IMG/VR virus record: IMGVR_UViG_3300049914_000102
Location: 1-45,238 of that record
Length of the DNA: 45,238 nt
Reading direction: 5' to 3' (one strand)
DNA from: a virus
Shown: piece after piece, positions 1-8,176 of the stretch
Numbering within the stretch: position 1 is the first letter of the stretch
How the letters are laid out: each line of letters opens with the position of its first letter
Position numbers and translations under genes: made by a program
The notes under the pieces: generated by a model
What the model saw: the letters and a program-made list of their open reading frames with translations, nothing else
Database searches by the model: none
What the model was told of the DNA's origin: nothing

Positions 1-52
1 GGAATAACTGAGACATTGCCTTCCCCACCCACCCCATCCCAACAATCTTTAT
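1..52. repeat. Terminal overlap, left copy (circular junction)
   Basis: Bases 1-20 are identical to 45187-45206. Bases 21-52 match 45207-45238 at 24 of 32 positions, and both copies end in CTTTAT. The mismatches cluster at the extreme right end in C-runs, as expected from poor read coverage. The left copy is the better one because it encodes a clean Rossmann N-terminus. I infer a circular or circularly permuted genome of about 45,186 bp. A short direct terminal repeat is a less likely alternative, given that the overlap falls inside a gene. Confidence 0.85.
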
Positions 53-58
53 CCCCAT
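1..58 (-). CDS. 5' end of the sugar-nucleotide dehydrogenase split by the contig junction
   Basis: On the minus strand an ATG at 58-56 opens a frame reading MGIKIVGMGWVGKAMSQLF, which runs off base 1 and continues at about 45186. This supplies the NAD-binding GxGxxG loop (GMGWVG) missing from the right-hand part (44486 onward). The joined gene is 759 nt, an exact 253 codons including stop. It overlaps the end of the upstream glycosyltransferase-like gene (stop at 51-49) by 10 bases, in keeping with the tight packing here. The N-terminus readable at the right end of the window (MGWGGKAMSQ) is a corrupted version of the same sequence. Confidence 0.85.
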   Translation of the reverse strand, partial: MGIKIVGMGWVGKAMSQLF

Positions 59-693
59 ATTTTCCTTCGCAAATTCTCAGATTCCCCCCAATAAGGAAGT
101 TCAAATACACAAGGCCCGTTCACTTGGGTATGTTTTCTCATTCCCTTACCAGTTTTCAAAGTTATAATTGGGTTTTTTAATTCACGAGTCTCCCAGTCTT
201 GTTGCATAAATATCATTACCCGGTTCCTATCATCAGGACTCCAATAAGGTCTGCCAATCATCGCCTTCTCTATCTCATTGATATACCAATCTCTTTTAGC
301 TATCTGGGCGAATGGGGCCGTCCCCTTGGGGAAAAACCCGCCATAACCATCTTTTCCCCACGCTTCTAAAACATAACTCGGTTTGAAACGGTAACATTGT
401 TTGCCGTCGGGTACAAATTGGAAGTAGTCCGGCGGGTAGAGGCAATCGGCTTCGCAAGAGATCACATAAGGAGTCTTTGCCGCCTTGCAACCGATCCAAA
501 TTTGTCTAAAGAGGTTATGGTCGGATGTTCCCACATCCCCGACACAAACATTCGTTCCGAAGTCTATCGGTTTCTGAGAAACAGAAACAATGGGAATGTC
601 GCCACAAACAGAAAGAAGTTTATCTTTTATCTTCTTCTCAAAAGATTCATCCTCTCTGCAACTTGTATAATATAAAATTGTGTAATCGTTCAT
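49..693 (-). CDS. Putative GT-A-like glycosyltransferase, member of a four-copy family
   Basis: Protein of 214 aa. It belongs to a family with three other members here (4173-4928, 5563-6264, and the C-terminal half of 42461-44053). Shared landmarks are an N-terminal strand ending in YYTS (about residues 8-11), the block SVSQKPIDFGTN (37-48), the VCVGDVG block, and an acidic triad EAD at 81-83 followed by LYPPDYF. The triad sits where GT-A enzymes carry their DxD metal/sugar-nucleotide motif. All copies end with a PFWG/PYWG motif. I infer a cytoplasmic sugar transferase; donor and acceptor are unknown. It starts at ATG 693 in an ATGA overlap with the upstream methyltransferase and ends 10 bases inside the dehydrogenase gene. 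Confidence 0.6.
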   Translation of the reverse strand: MNDYTILYYTSCREDESFEKKIKDKLLSVCGDIPIVSVSQKPIDFGTNVCVGDVGTSDHNLFRQIWIGCKAAKTPYVISCEADCLYPPDYFQFVPDGKQCYRFKPSYVLEAWGKDGYGGFFPKGTAPFAQIAKRDWYINEIEKAMIGRPYWSPDDRNRVMIFMQQDWETRELKNPIITLKTGKGMRKHTQVNGPCVFELPYWGESENLRRKIWG

Positions 694-1334
694 TTTTGTA
701 AGATTGAAACAATAGTAATCGGCTCATCGGAAAGTTCTTGCTTCTCGACCGTCTGAAACCCTTTAATAACAGATGAGAGCAAAAAGTCGTCTTGATAATT
801 CCAAATTTCGCAATCGTCCCCCATCTTTTCAATGTTCCACTGGTGTTGCATCATGTATCGATGGTTTTTGCCTTCATGTGCTAGGTGGCGTAAGTAAATC
901 CAACCGCCAGGTTTACAAACCCGGTACATTTCTTCCAATGCTCGTTTTGGATCAACACAGTGGTCTAGGGCGTTGGCACAGTGGACAATATCAAAATACT
1001 TATCTTCATAAGTCAAATCTTCCATGTCTTGTTTCTCAACGGGTGTGTACGGCTTAATTCCATAAAGTTCATAAAATTTTACATACTCATCTGCCCAAAT
1101 ATCAGAAGGATAGAGATGTACCTCGACTCCTTCCCAAGTATTCCCCGTTGTGGAGACCACTCCAGCTCCGAGATCAGCAATCCAAACTTCCTTCTTTTTC
1201 CCTATCATTTCCCTGAAATACTCGGGCAACGAAAACTCGTGATTGAATGTCTTTGCTTTCGTTGGCAACTTAGCCCTCCACCAGTTAAGGTTTATCTTCT
1301 TTCCTTTTTCCCACTTTTCTTTGATTGTGTTCAT
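690..1334 (-). CDS. Class I SAM-dependent methyltransferase
   Basis: Rossmann-fold methyltransferase of about 214 aa. Motif I reads DLGAGV, the acidic post-I region follows, and the motif IV/V stretch is FDIVHCANALDHCVDP then EMYRVCKPGGW, typical of the Methyltransf_11 group. It is a clear paralogue of 4925-5566, which shares LDHCxDPxxAxEEMxRVCKPGGWIYL. I chose the start MNTIKEK at 1334 because it makes an ATGA overlap with the upstream gene's stop (1333-1331); a start four codons upstream is possible. Context in the sugar cassette suggests methylation of a sugar or glycan, but the substrate is not visible from sequence. Confidence 0.75.
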   Translation of the reverse strand: MNTIKEKWEKGKKINLNWWRAKLPTKAKTFNHEFSLPEYFREMIGKKKEVWIADLGAGVVSTTGNTWEGVEVHLYPSDIWADEYVKFYELYGIKPYTPVEKQDMEDLTYEDKYFDIVHCANALDHCVDPKRALEEMYRVCKPGGWIYLRHLAHEGKNHRYMMQHQWNIEKMGDDCEIWNYQDDFLLSSVIKGFQTVEKQELSDEPITIVSILQK

Positions 1335-1966
1335 TTTTTTAACCATAGCCAGAAACCAAATTCATCTCTTGGTTCTGTTTTTAATAAATCAAACCCGATC
1401 TTCTTAATCAAAAAGCCTATTGACTGCTCGGTATACTCAACTCCTCCCCACCATTTATTCAAGTCAACCTTGTCAGACCTGATTAGCACCTTGAATACTC
1501 CCCCTTTTCTTAAAACCCGATAGATTTCCTTAAAGTTATCCTCTACAACATCCCGATCCTTTATGTGCTGAAAGACAAGATAAGAGAAAACGATGTCCAC
1601 AAAGTCGTCAGGCAAGGGAATCGACTGACCGTCGGTTTCCATTAACTCTACATTGAATAATCCCTCAAGCCTCCCCGCCGCTTCTGTAATCATTTTCCCG
1701 GAAACATCTGTCCCAACCACCAACATAAAGTCGTTTGCCATGAATTCTGTCATCCGTCCCGTTCCGCAACCAATCTCCAGCAAAGTACATTCCTTTAAAT
1801 TAAACCTCTTTGTGATGAGGGTGTCCTCGAGAATATACTTTTTGTAATCGCTTTCCCCACTTTCCCTAAACTTATCCTCTGTTATCCCATGGCCATAATC
1901 AGAGTTGATATAATATCGGGAGTTTTCCTCCGCCAATTTGTCCCAAAGTTGTTTTTGCTTGTTCAT
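1331..1966 (-). CDS. Class I SAM-dependent methyltransferase
   Basis: Protein of 211 aa with an unmistakable SAM-binding loop, LLEIGCGTGRMTEF (about residues 62-75). An acidic residue follows at the end of strand 2 (VVGTDVS), then DDFVDIVFSYLVFQHI and the motif VLRKGGVF. It is of the Methyltransf_11/25 type and less related to its two neighbours than they are to each other. ATGA overlaps on both sides (1966-1963 upstream, 1334-1331 downstream) point to coupled translation within the cassette. The acceptor is unknown; a sugar O- or N-methyltransferase is the likeliest role from context. Confidence 0.75.
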   Translation of the reverse strand: MNKQKQLWDKLAEENSRYYINSDYGHGITEDKFRESGESDYKKYILEDTLITKRFNLKECTLLEIGCGTGRMTEFMANDFMLVVGTDVSGKMITEAAGRLEGLFNVELMETDGQSIPLPDDFVDIVFSYLVFQHIKDRDVVEDNFKEIYRVLRKGGVFKVLIRSDKVDLNKWWGGVEYTEQSIGFLIKKIGFDLLKTEPRDEFGFWLWLKK

Positions 1967-2700
1967 AGGCTGTCGAGAATTCTTTGTATCCCTTCCTCAA
2001 GAGACACCTTATAATTACAGGGGTTCTTGCAAACGGTGTGTTCGATGTAAATCTCCGGTTTGGGGATGTACTTTGGCTTAACTTTCGTCCCAAGTTCTTT
2101 ATTTATCATCTTAATAACATCATTAAGAGAATAATTAACCCCAGTCCCAATCTCGACAATTCCCTCTTTGTCTTTAAACTTGATTATGTTGTCAATAATG
2201 TCGTCAATGTAAATGAAATCCCTTGTTTGCTCGCCATTCCCCCAAACAATAGGTCGTCTACCTTCTTTTATGTCTTTGGCGAATAGGTAAACGATACTTG
2301 AGTATTCCTTTTTGTGACTCTCCCCCACGCCATACCCGGCCGAGATTCGGACACCTAAAACATTCTTTGGGTAGATACTTGCCAGTGTCTCTAAAATCCT
2401 TTTACACTTGGCATAAGACGTCGTTCCTTCACTCACCGTCCCTGACGTCGGATAAATAAGTTTAATGTTGTTTCGTTGGCAGAATTCAACGGCGTTAAGG
2501 AAGTTTTCGATAGTTTCTCGGATACTATAACTCAAAGCATATTTAAACCAGTGGTTAGAAGAAGGAGAACCAAAGAGGAATAAGTACCCTACATCCGGTC
2601 TTATTGTTTCATAGGTCTTCCAACCTAATTTTAGCAGTCGCTTGTTTAGATTGCTACCGAGAAAGCCATGTATACCAGTAATCGAGCAGGATTTTTTCAT
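1963..2700 (-). CDS. NAD-dependent epimerase/dehydratase (extended SDR)
   Basis: Protein of 245 aa. The N-terminal NAD-binding loop is GIHGFLGS (G9, G12, G15). The catalytic region has PTSG followed by YAKCK (the YxxxK pair), then RISAGYG (family: R-x-x-x-x-YGPG) and a late substrate-binding stretch DFIYIDDI. This is the extended SDR family that interconverts nucleotide sugars (epimerases and 4,6-dehydratases). At 245 aa it is shorter than the usual 310 or so, mainly because the segment between the NAD loop and the catalytic Tyr is compressed. The reaction cannot be assigned. It overlaps both neighbours by ATGA. Confidence 0.75.
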   Translation of the reverse strand: MKKSCSITGIHGFLGSNLNKRLLKLGWKTYETIRPDVGYLFLFGSPSSNHWFKYALSYSIRETIENFLNAVEFCQRNNIKLIYPTSGTVSEGTTSYAKCKRILETLASIYPKNVLGVRISAGYGVGESHKKEYSSIVYLFAKDIKEGRRPIVWGNGEQTRDFIYIDDIIDNIIKFKDKEGIVEIGTGVNYSLNDVIKMINKELGTKVKPKYIPKPEIYIEHTVCKNPCNYKVSLEEGIQRILDSL

Positions 2701-3548
2701 TTTAACTCTAAATACATTTTAGCAACATTGTCAATATGATAAAATTCCGACCTTGCTAGGTTCTTTCTCGCCAGATCATCGTAAAGAAAAATGTCAGTTT
2801 TAAGTTTTTCGAGCCACATTATCATTTCGTCTATTGTGTTGGCCGGAAGGAAACATCCGTCAAACTCCATGAGGTAGTTTTTCTCAGGAAATGAGACTGT
2901 TGGTATTCCAAATGAACTGGAATTGCCCAATTTGTTAGGATTGGCAAAAGGAGCAAGAAGCGACCACTTAACTGTCGGCCTCCAAACTACCTGAACATCC
3001 AATGAATAGTAAAAATCAGCCACATTTAGCCTCATTTCAGGGCGACCTTTATGACCTTTGTAAACATTCCAATAATCTTCCTCATACTTCAATTCCATCC
3101 CGATACTCTCGACCATCTTCCTAAACTTGTCCGTCGGGTACTGAAAAGAACTCTTTTGACCGATAATCCCCACTGTCTTTACTTCTCTGGGCGGTCTGAT
3201 GCGTCTTTCAAAGTTACAATGCTGATGGGGAATAAAAATAATGTCATCTCGTTTAAGAATCTTGCTCATTTGTTCTTTGGCATAGAGAGAAATGGCAATT
3301 ACCCCGAACTCTGGGTGAGTTTTTAAGAACTCTAATTGTTTCGGGGAGTCATCCACATCGCAATAAACCCACTTCGGGTGTTTCTCCGGGGGGACAACCT
3401 TGCTATAAATACACAAATCGTTTTCGTATCCTTCTAGTGGTTTGTCTTTGGCGGTATGGCCGGGAAGTCCATTGAGATACTTAGCCATCTGATAGCCCCT
3501 GATGTATCCCGAACCGCCTCTTGTGTGAAAAAAACTAAAATTCGTCAT
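2697..3548 (-). CDS. Putative GT-B-type glycosyltransferase
   Basis: Protein of 283 aa. The N-terminus has a glycine-rich loop HTRGGSGYIRGYQMAKYL. The C-terminal half has the pattern PNKLGNSSSFGIPTVSFPE, resembling the donor-binding region of GT4-like enzymes in which a nucleotide-sugar site is followed by a G-[TI]-P strand. No transmembrane segment is visible. The start ATG 3548 overlaps the 3' end of the FkbM-like gene by 14 bases; the stop is in an ATGA overlap with the epimerase. A role in building the same glycan as its neighbours is inferred. It could also be a non-enzymatic GT-B fold protein. Confidence 0.55.
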   Translation of the reverse strand: MTNFSFFHTRGGSGYIRGYQMAKYLNGLPGHTAKDKPLEGYENDLCIYSKVVPPEKHPKWVYCDVDDSPKQLEFLKTHPEFGVIAISLYAKEQMSKILKRDDIIFIPHQHCNFERRIRPPREVKTVGIIGQKSSFQYPTDKFRKMVESIGMELKYEEDYWNVYKGHKGRPEMRLNVADFYYSLDVQVVWRPTVKWSLLAPFANPNKLGNSSSFGIPTVSFPEKNYLMEFDGCFLPANTIDEMIMWLEKLKTDIFLYDDLARKNLARSEFYHIDNVAKMYLELK

Positions 3549-4176
3549 TTTTCTTATAAACTATGTCATAACCGTGATTTCTACCCTTTTTTAAGGCAAA
3601 ATTCCGCCGGGCAATTTCCCGGTATCCGTGTTGTTGCATAAAGGACTCGATCTCTCCTACCAGACAGCCATCCTTATATGCCTCAAAATCCAACGCCTCA
3701 GTCTTGATATACTTAAAATTGTCTAAAATAGGCAACACTCCTTTTAAGACAAGCATTTCCGTTCCCTGGGTGTCTAAAACCAGCGCCTCATATTTGCTAA
3801 CGTCGATCTTCTCTTTTCGGCATAAGGTAGTTAGGGTTATTCCTTTTAGGGCAATTGTCTTTACATAGGTTATGTCGGGCCAAAGCTCGTAGTGATCTTT
3901 AAATTCCAGGATCGAGGAAGATTCGCACCTGTTGTTGGAGATATGGAACTTATACTCTTTGTCATCCATATCCGTAACCAGATACCTGAAGGCTTTTTGC
4001 TTGGGATGATTCCTGATTCTCTTTGCTAATAACTTGAAAACCCTCGGTGTCGGTTCAACCCAAACCACGTCCAATTTATATTGGTCATAAACATCTCTTT
4101 CCTGGCCATAACTGGCCCCGACGTGGATTACTCCCGAGACGTCTTTAAGAAATTCAGTTGTTGCTAAGTCAATCAT
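3535..4176 (-). CDS. FkbM-family SAM-dependent methyltransferase
   Basis: Protein of 213 aa showing the FkbM hallmark order. VIHVGASYGQE (SAM loop) comes first, then WVEPTP, a central region with a DMDDKEYKFHISNN type strand, then ITLTTL, then LVLDTQGTEMLVLKG (the family D-x-Q-G-x-E motif), and finally IKTEA. FkbM-type enzymes O-methylate hydroxyls on polyketides and, very often in bacterial and viral glycan loci, on sugars. Coupled by ATGA to the upstream gene (4176-4173). A glycan O-methyltransferase role is inferred from context; the family assignment itself is secure. Confidence 0.82.
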   Translation of the reverse strand: MIDLATTEFLKDVSGVIHVGASYGQERDVYDQYKLDVVWVEPTPRVFKLLAKRIRNHPKQKAFRYLVTDMDDKEYKFHISNNRCESSSILEFKDHYELWPDITYVKTIALKGITLTTLCRKEKIDVSKYEALVLDTQGTEMLVLKGVLPILDNFKYIKTEALDFEAYKDGCLVGEIESFMQQHGYREIARRNFALKKGRNHGYDIVYKKNDEF

Positions 4177-4928
4177 TGTCTTGGATTATCCCCCCAATAT
4201 GATAATATTTTTTCAGCTCGGCCCCAGAAGGGTATTTCAAAAGCCCTTAACGCCCCCAGAGACTTATGCGTACCTCTTGTCCTGGAGGTATCCTTGCGTT
4301 CCGGTATCCTAATAAAGCCATAACCCTCCGGATGGTTGAATTGAATAATGGGCGGATTGGAATAAAATTCCTCGGTGTTTCTAACCGTTACTCCCAATCT
4401 TTCCTCGTATCTTCCCGGATCGCCCCATCTGGATAAATCAATCTTGCTTTCGTCTGGGAACTTGGCGAATCTCTCTTCCATAGCGCTAACGATATAGTCT
4501 CTTGGGGAAATCAGGGCATTGACGACCTTCCTTCCTATCCTGAAAGAAAAGATGGGCGGCTCAGACCAGGTGAAGATAGACCAGCGGTTCATATCATAAA
4601 GGAACACATCATCCTTGCTTGGCCGTTTACAGTGGAAATGCTCCCAGGAGTAAAGAATATCATCCTCGACTGAAGCAACATACTTTGTCTTGGCCGCCCT
4701 CGCCCCAATCATTAACTGCCGATAGATATTTAAATGCGACCGGCCGACCTCGCCGATACAGATATTAGTGCAGTTATCCCCCAGCATCTTCGGCTTTTGG
4801 GAGACAATTATTAAAGGATAACCATCAAGTGCTTTAAGCAACTGATCTTCAATATTTTTAAGAAAGTAGGGATTAGTTTCCTCAAGGTGTGAAGATGTAT
4901 AGTAAATTGCGGTTAAATCTTCTCTCAT
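4173..4928 (-). CDS. Putative GT-A-like glycosyltransferase, member of a four-copy family
   Basis: Protein of 251 aa, second copy of the family described at 49-693. It carries YYTS (residues 9-12), IVSQKPKMLG (41-50), TNICIGEVG, and the acidic motif VEDD (87-90) followed by ILYSWEHF. The C-terminus ends in PFWG plus a short tail. Compared with the 214-aa copy it has an insertion in the second half (SFRIGRKVVNALISPRDYI and DLSRWGDPGRYEERLG). Similar RWxxPGRxxE wording occurs in 5563-6264, so these two copies are closest. The substrate is unknown. ATGA overlaps both neighbours. Confidence 0.6.
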   Translation of the reverse strand: MREDLTAIYYTSSHLEETNPYFLKNIEDQLLKALDGYPLIIVSQKPKMLGDNCTNICIGEVGRSHLNIYRQLMIGARAAKTKYVASVEDDILYSWEHFHCKRPSKDDVFLYDMNRWSIFTWSEPPIFSFRIGRKVVNALISPRDYIVSAMEERFAKFPDESKIDLSRWGDPGRYEERLGVTVRNTEEFYSNPPIIQFNHPEGYGFIRIPERKDTSRTRGTHKSLGALRAFEIPFWGRAEKILSYWGDNPRQ

Positions 4929-5566
4929 TTCTTTTGGGCGGTTGAGGTGATGTAACTCGCTCGGTTTCCTTTCTTTAAAGTATTGGTGAATCTCGGATAA
5001 ACTTCGGAGAGCAAAAAGACCTTTTCCCTATTCCTAAGCCAGAACTCACAATCCCCGTTCCCAGTCACATCAAGATTCCACTTGTGCATACCGTGATACC
5101 CTAATCTCTTACCCTCGTGGGCGTGATGCCAGAGGTAAATCCAGCCTCCAGGCTTACAGACTCTCACCATTTCTTCAATGGCCTTCCGGGGGTCAAGACA
5201 ATGGTCAAGAGCGTTGGTGCAGTAAACAATGTCAAAAGAGTTATCCTCATAGGTTAAAGAAGCCATATCCTGTGTCTCAATGGGAATGGGGCTTTGAATA
5301 TTAAGTTCTTCCCAGATTTGCTTGTATTCGTCCCCTAAGACATCCGAAGCGATTATGGTAACTTCCACCCCTTCTTTTTTGTTTCCTATCAGGTTTATCG
5401 CTCCAGCTCCTAAGTTGGCAATTTTTACCTCTTTCTTATCGCCAATCATCGGATCGAATAGTTTGATTAACTCTCTATCGCCTTGATACATAAATCCTTT
5501 TCGGGGGAACCACTCTCTCCAGAACCTGATCTCTTCGTTTGTTCCTTCTTCCCAACTATCTATCAT
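4925..5566 (-). CDS. Class I SAM-dependent methyltransferase
   Basis: Protein of about 213 aa from MIDSWEEG. This start at 5566 forms an ATGA overlap with the stop of the upstream gene; a start 28 codons further upstream would overlap that gene by 88 bases and adds unconserved sequence. SAM loop NLGAGAINL, then DMASLTYEDNSFDIVYCTNALDH, then EEMVRVCKPGGW. Close paralogue of 690-1334, including the same length and the same preceding glycosyltransferase-like gene, so a two-gene block (glycosyltransferase-like plus methyltransferase) has probably been duplicated within the cassette. Confidence 0.75.
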   Translation of the reverse strand: MIDSWEEGTNEEIRFWREWFPRKGFMYQGDRELIKLFDPMIGDKKEVKIANLGAGAINLIGNKKEGVEVTIIASDVLGDEYKQIWEELNIQSPIPIETQDMASLTYEDNSFDIVYCTNALDHCLDPRKAIEEMVRVCKPGGWIYLWHHAHEGKRLGYHGMHKWNLDVTGNGDCEFWLRNREKVFLLSEVYPRFTNTLKKGNRASYITSTAQKK

Positions 5567-6264
5567 ACGGAGCCCTCCCAATATTCGTGCCACAAATCTG
5601 TTGCCTTGCCCCAAACAGGAAGTGAATCCACTAAAGTTCTTCCATGCCAACTCTTTCTTCTCCCCCCTAAGGAATAACGGTAATTAAAGACGATTGTAGG
5701 TATTTTTGACTTGAAGTATTCAACCTTGGCGTTTGGTATCCCAAAATACTCATCATCCCTGCCCGGTTCCATCCAACGCCTTTGGGCGGATTTGTCCTGA
5801 TCTTGGTCTAAAGGAGGAAAATGGTCAAATCTTGCCTGGTAATTTTCAATCAGTTCTTTCGTGGGGCAAATACACTGACACATCCCCGTATCTCTCACTC
5901 CGGGTCTTTTGTGCCAAAACCGAGTTGACTCGGCATACCACCAGTTTAAGTTATAGGCGAAGGTATCATCAGTACTTGGCCGGTGGGTAAAGTATTCCTT
6001 GGTATAAAGGGTATCGTCATCGCAGACGGCAAGATACTTTGTTTTTACTGCCATCGCCGCAATAAGGGCCTGTTTGTGCATATTGTAGTATGATTGGCCT
6101 ATTTCTCCGACACAAATATTAGTACCGAAGTCTATCGGTTTTTGGGAAACACTAACAATGGGAATTTTACCCTCAGTAACTTCCAAAGTATGTCTCCTTA
6201 TGTTTCTCGCAACAATGTCGGGGATAGTATTAGACGTATAGTAAATAATGCTTATGTCGGTCAT
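5563..6264 (-). CDS. Putative GT-A-like glycosyltransferase, member of a four-copy family
   Basis: Protein of 233 aa. YYTS at 8-11, SVSQKPIDFGTN (38-49), ICVGEIGQ, then the acidic motif DDD (82-84) in CDDDTLYTKEYF, the most canonical DxD of the four copies. RWMEPGRDDEYFG in the middle is shared with 4173-4928. Near the C-terminus PVWG replaces the PFWG/PYWG of the others. Starts at ATG 6264 overlapping the stop of the upstream gene and ends in ATGA at 5566-5563. The four copies probably transfer different sugars onto one glycan; that is inference from copy number and divergence only. Confidence 0.62.
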   Translation of the reverse strand: MTDISIIYYTSNTIPDIVARNIRRHTLEVTEGKIPIVSVSQKPIDFGTNICVGEIGQSYYNMHKQALIAAMAVKTKYLAVCDDDTLYTKEYFTHRPSTDDTFAYNLNWWYAESTRFWHKRPGVRDTGMCQCICPTKELIENYQARFDHFPPLDQDQDKSAQRRWMEPGRDDEYFGIPNAKVEYFKSKIPTIVFNYRYSLGGRRKSWHGRTLVDSLPVWGKATDLWHEYWEGSV

Positions 6265-6761
6265 AATTCAAACTTCTCCAAACTAAAGAAATTACTGACC
6301 ACGCTCGTATGTGGGTGATATTTGGTAAAGTTGTAGCGATACTTAAACAAATCCCATATCCGACTGTATTTGTATGATTTATCAAACTCCGGGTTGGTAT
6401 CATGAATAACGATATAATCAGCTAAGTTGGCTAATCTCTTAATCTCAATGTGCCTTCTTCCTTCTGGCCCATGATCGATAAATGCTAGCCCCCAATGGTG
6501 ATTAACATCGACTTCATCATAATTCTCAACTTTAAACACCTTATGATAAAAGTTTGGAGTTTTTGTTGCTTTCATGTACCAAAACGGACTCGCTTCGTAA
6601 GAATAAAGCATCCGACCACTCATCTCGCAAAGCCACCTTAGAATCGCCGTTGAGAAGTAACCCGTCCCAATCTCAATCACATCCCCTTCAGACAAGGTAA
6701 ACGCCCTTACCAAAAGTGGTATGTGTGTGGCCGCCAAGATCATGTTATTTTTGGTAATCAT
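6261..6761 (-). CDS. Small class I methyltransferase-like protein
   Basis: Protein of 166 aa. It has a SAM-binding-type loop VIEIGTGYFSTAIL, an acidic residue at the end of the next strand (YSYEASP), and LAFIDHGPEGRR where methyltransferases of the Methyltransf_24/O-methyltransferase type have their FIDG or FIDA motif IV. IVIHDTNP follows. It is small for the family (usually 200 or more residues), with a minimal C-terminal part, so it may be a minimal or degenerate enzyme. ATGA overlaps on both sides place it in the same translation chain as the rest of the cassette. Confidence 0.6.
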   Translation of the reverse strand: MITKNNMILAATHIPLLVRAFTLSEGDVIEIGTGYFSTAILRWLCEMSGRMLYSYEASPFWYMKATKTPNFYHKVFKVENYDEVDVNHHWGLAFIDHGPEGRRHIEIKRLANLADYIVIHDTNPEFDKSYKYSRIWDLFKYRYNFTKYHPHTSVVSNFFSLEKFEL

Positions 6762-7327
6762 TGGTTTACCTCCTTAACCCACCAATAAACGGGTTGCTCG
6801 TCAGCCCCCCTATCTCTTATATGTTCCGAATAAGGATCGGTTAAATTAAACTTGATTCCATGAGCCTTCGTGTAAGCATCAACCGCTTCTATCACTCCGC
6901 CACCCCTCAATGGGTAGTAATCATCGCCGGAAACAATACCTCCAACCCTAACTCTCTTTGTCCACTCAATTAAATCCTGCATTACATAGTCAAAAGCGTG
7001 ATTGGAATCAATAAAAACAAAATCTAATGAGCCATACTTAAATCTTTTTACCGCATCCATACTCATTTCCTTTAAAATATGGGTGTTATACTTAGCCAAT
7101 CTTTCAGTGGCGGCTTTAAAACCATTCTTGTTGCGTTCACGACTCCCTGACCAACGATTCCCTTTGTATGGATGCCAGATGTCAATACACCAAAGTTCTA
7201 AGTCGGGAATCGCTTGACACATTGCTTCCGAGAAAAGACCACCGGCCACTCCAATCTCGGCTCCTTTTTTAAAGCCTAATTCGTTAAAATATTTCAATAA
7301 ATCGTATTTGCTGGAAAACTTTACCAT
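6758..7327 (-). CDS. Class I SAM-dependent methyltransferase (Methyltransf_24-like)
   Basis: Protein of 189 aa. The SAM loop reads GAEIGVAGGLFSEAM, the acidic strand-2 end is LWCIDIWHP, motif IV is LDFVFIDSNHAFDYV, and this is followed by GGIVSGDDYYP. These match the class of small methyltransferases often encoded with glycosyltransferases (Methyltransf_24, cephalosporin-hydroxylase-like group). ATG at 7327 overlaps the stop of the upstream glycosyltransferase by seven bases. Methylation of a sugar hydroxyl is a context-based guess. Confidence 0.7.
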   Translation of the reverse strand: MVKFSSKYDLLKYFNELGFKKGAEIGVAGGLFSEAMCQAIPDLELWCIDIWHPYKGNRWSGSRERNKNGFKAATERLAKYNTHILKEMSMDAVKRFKYGSLDFVFIDSNHAFDYVMQDLIEWTKRVRVGGIVSGDDYYPLRGGGVIEAVDAYTKAHGIKFNLTDPYSEHIRDRGADEQPVYWWVKEVNQ

Positions 7328-8136
7328 GTAGGAACAGGTTTAAATCTATCTATTAACCAACTAAGTTCATATCGTTGTTTATGCCAAACTTTACCAGTTC
7401 GCCATTTCTCAACAGCCATTTGTGCTTTAGTTTGTTCTTCTGATGGCAAACTCCAACCCCTTGACTCGGTTTTATGCCAGTGGGCATACCAAACCCCCTT
7501 GTTGACCATTACTTTGCCGCCAGACAGCCAACACTTAAACCCCACTTCTTGAAACTCATTAAAAAACTTCCCATAAATTTCTTCATCTTCCAACTCAAGC
7601 CAGTTAAAATAGTCTTTCCGCATGAACCAGACAGAACCCTGATTTGAACAAGTCTCATCAATCATCTTTTCTCTTAGTTTTGGATCGTGGTTCTTCTCAT
7701 CCCACACCACACCATGCAACTCACTATTTAAATAGTAGTAGTCAACTGGGTACTTATTGTCCTTCCTCTCCTCGATTTGCCACTTTTGGGGTTCTAGGGC
7801 ATAGCGTCTTGGCACACAAACCCAATCCTGCTCACATTGGGCTTTTAGAACCTCGTCGTAGTCCTGGCTGAACATACAGTGTGCATCGGTTTTTAAGATA
7901 AATTCGCCTTTAGCAATAGCAACCCCGGAGTTAATCGCATTTCTCATCCCTCTGGCGTTGCTGTAATGGATGTAAATAACTCTCGGGTCTTCGACAATCT
8001 CGGGTTCCAAAGGCCAATAACCATCGAGGGTAACAATTACCTGAACTTCGCCTTTGGCTTTTTTTAATAGGTCAAGAATAGTATTTTGAAGGTAGGATTC
8101 ATTCCGGGAAGGTATAACAACAGATACCGCACTCAT
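7321..8136 (-). CDS. Family 2 glycosyltransferase (GT-A)
   Basis: Protein of 271 aa and first gene of the cassette. It opens with SVVIPSRNE, the usual GT2 first strand, then VTLDGYWP, RGMRNAINSG and KTDAHCMF. The metal-binding motif is therefore DAH (84-86) rather than DxD, a variant found in the polypeptide GalNAc-transferase-like GT2/GT27 branch. The N-terminal half of 42461-44053 is the nearest relative in the window. The 40-bp gap upstream (8137-8176) holds a weak, degenerate match to the promoter element found before five other genes (TTGCCT at 8173-8168). Confidence 0.75.
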   Translation of the reverse strand: MSAVSVVIPSRNESYLQNTILDLLKKAKGEVQVIVTLDGYWPLEPEIVEDPRVIYIHYSNARGMRNAINSGVAIAKGEFILKTDAHCMFSQDYDEVLKAQCEQDWVCVPRRYALEPQKWQIEERKDNKYPVDYYYLNSELHGVVWDEKNHDPKLREKMIDETCSNQGSVWFMRKDYFNWLELEDEEIYGKFFNEFQEVGFKCWLSGGKVMVNKGVWYAHWHKTESRGWSLPSEEQTKAQMAVEKWRTGKVWHKQRYELSWLIDRFKPVPTW

Positions 8137-8176
8137 AAACTAGATTAAATCATATAGAAGTGTTTAGAGGCAAGAA

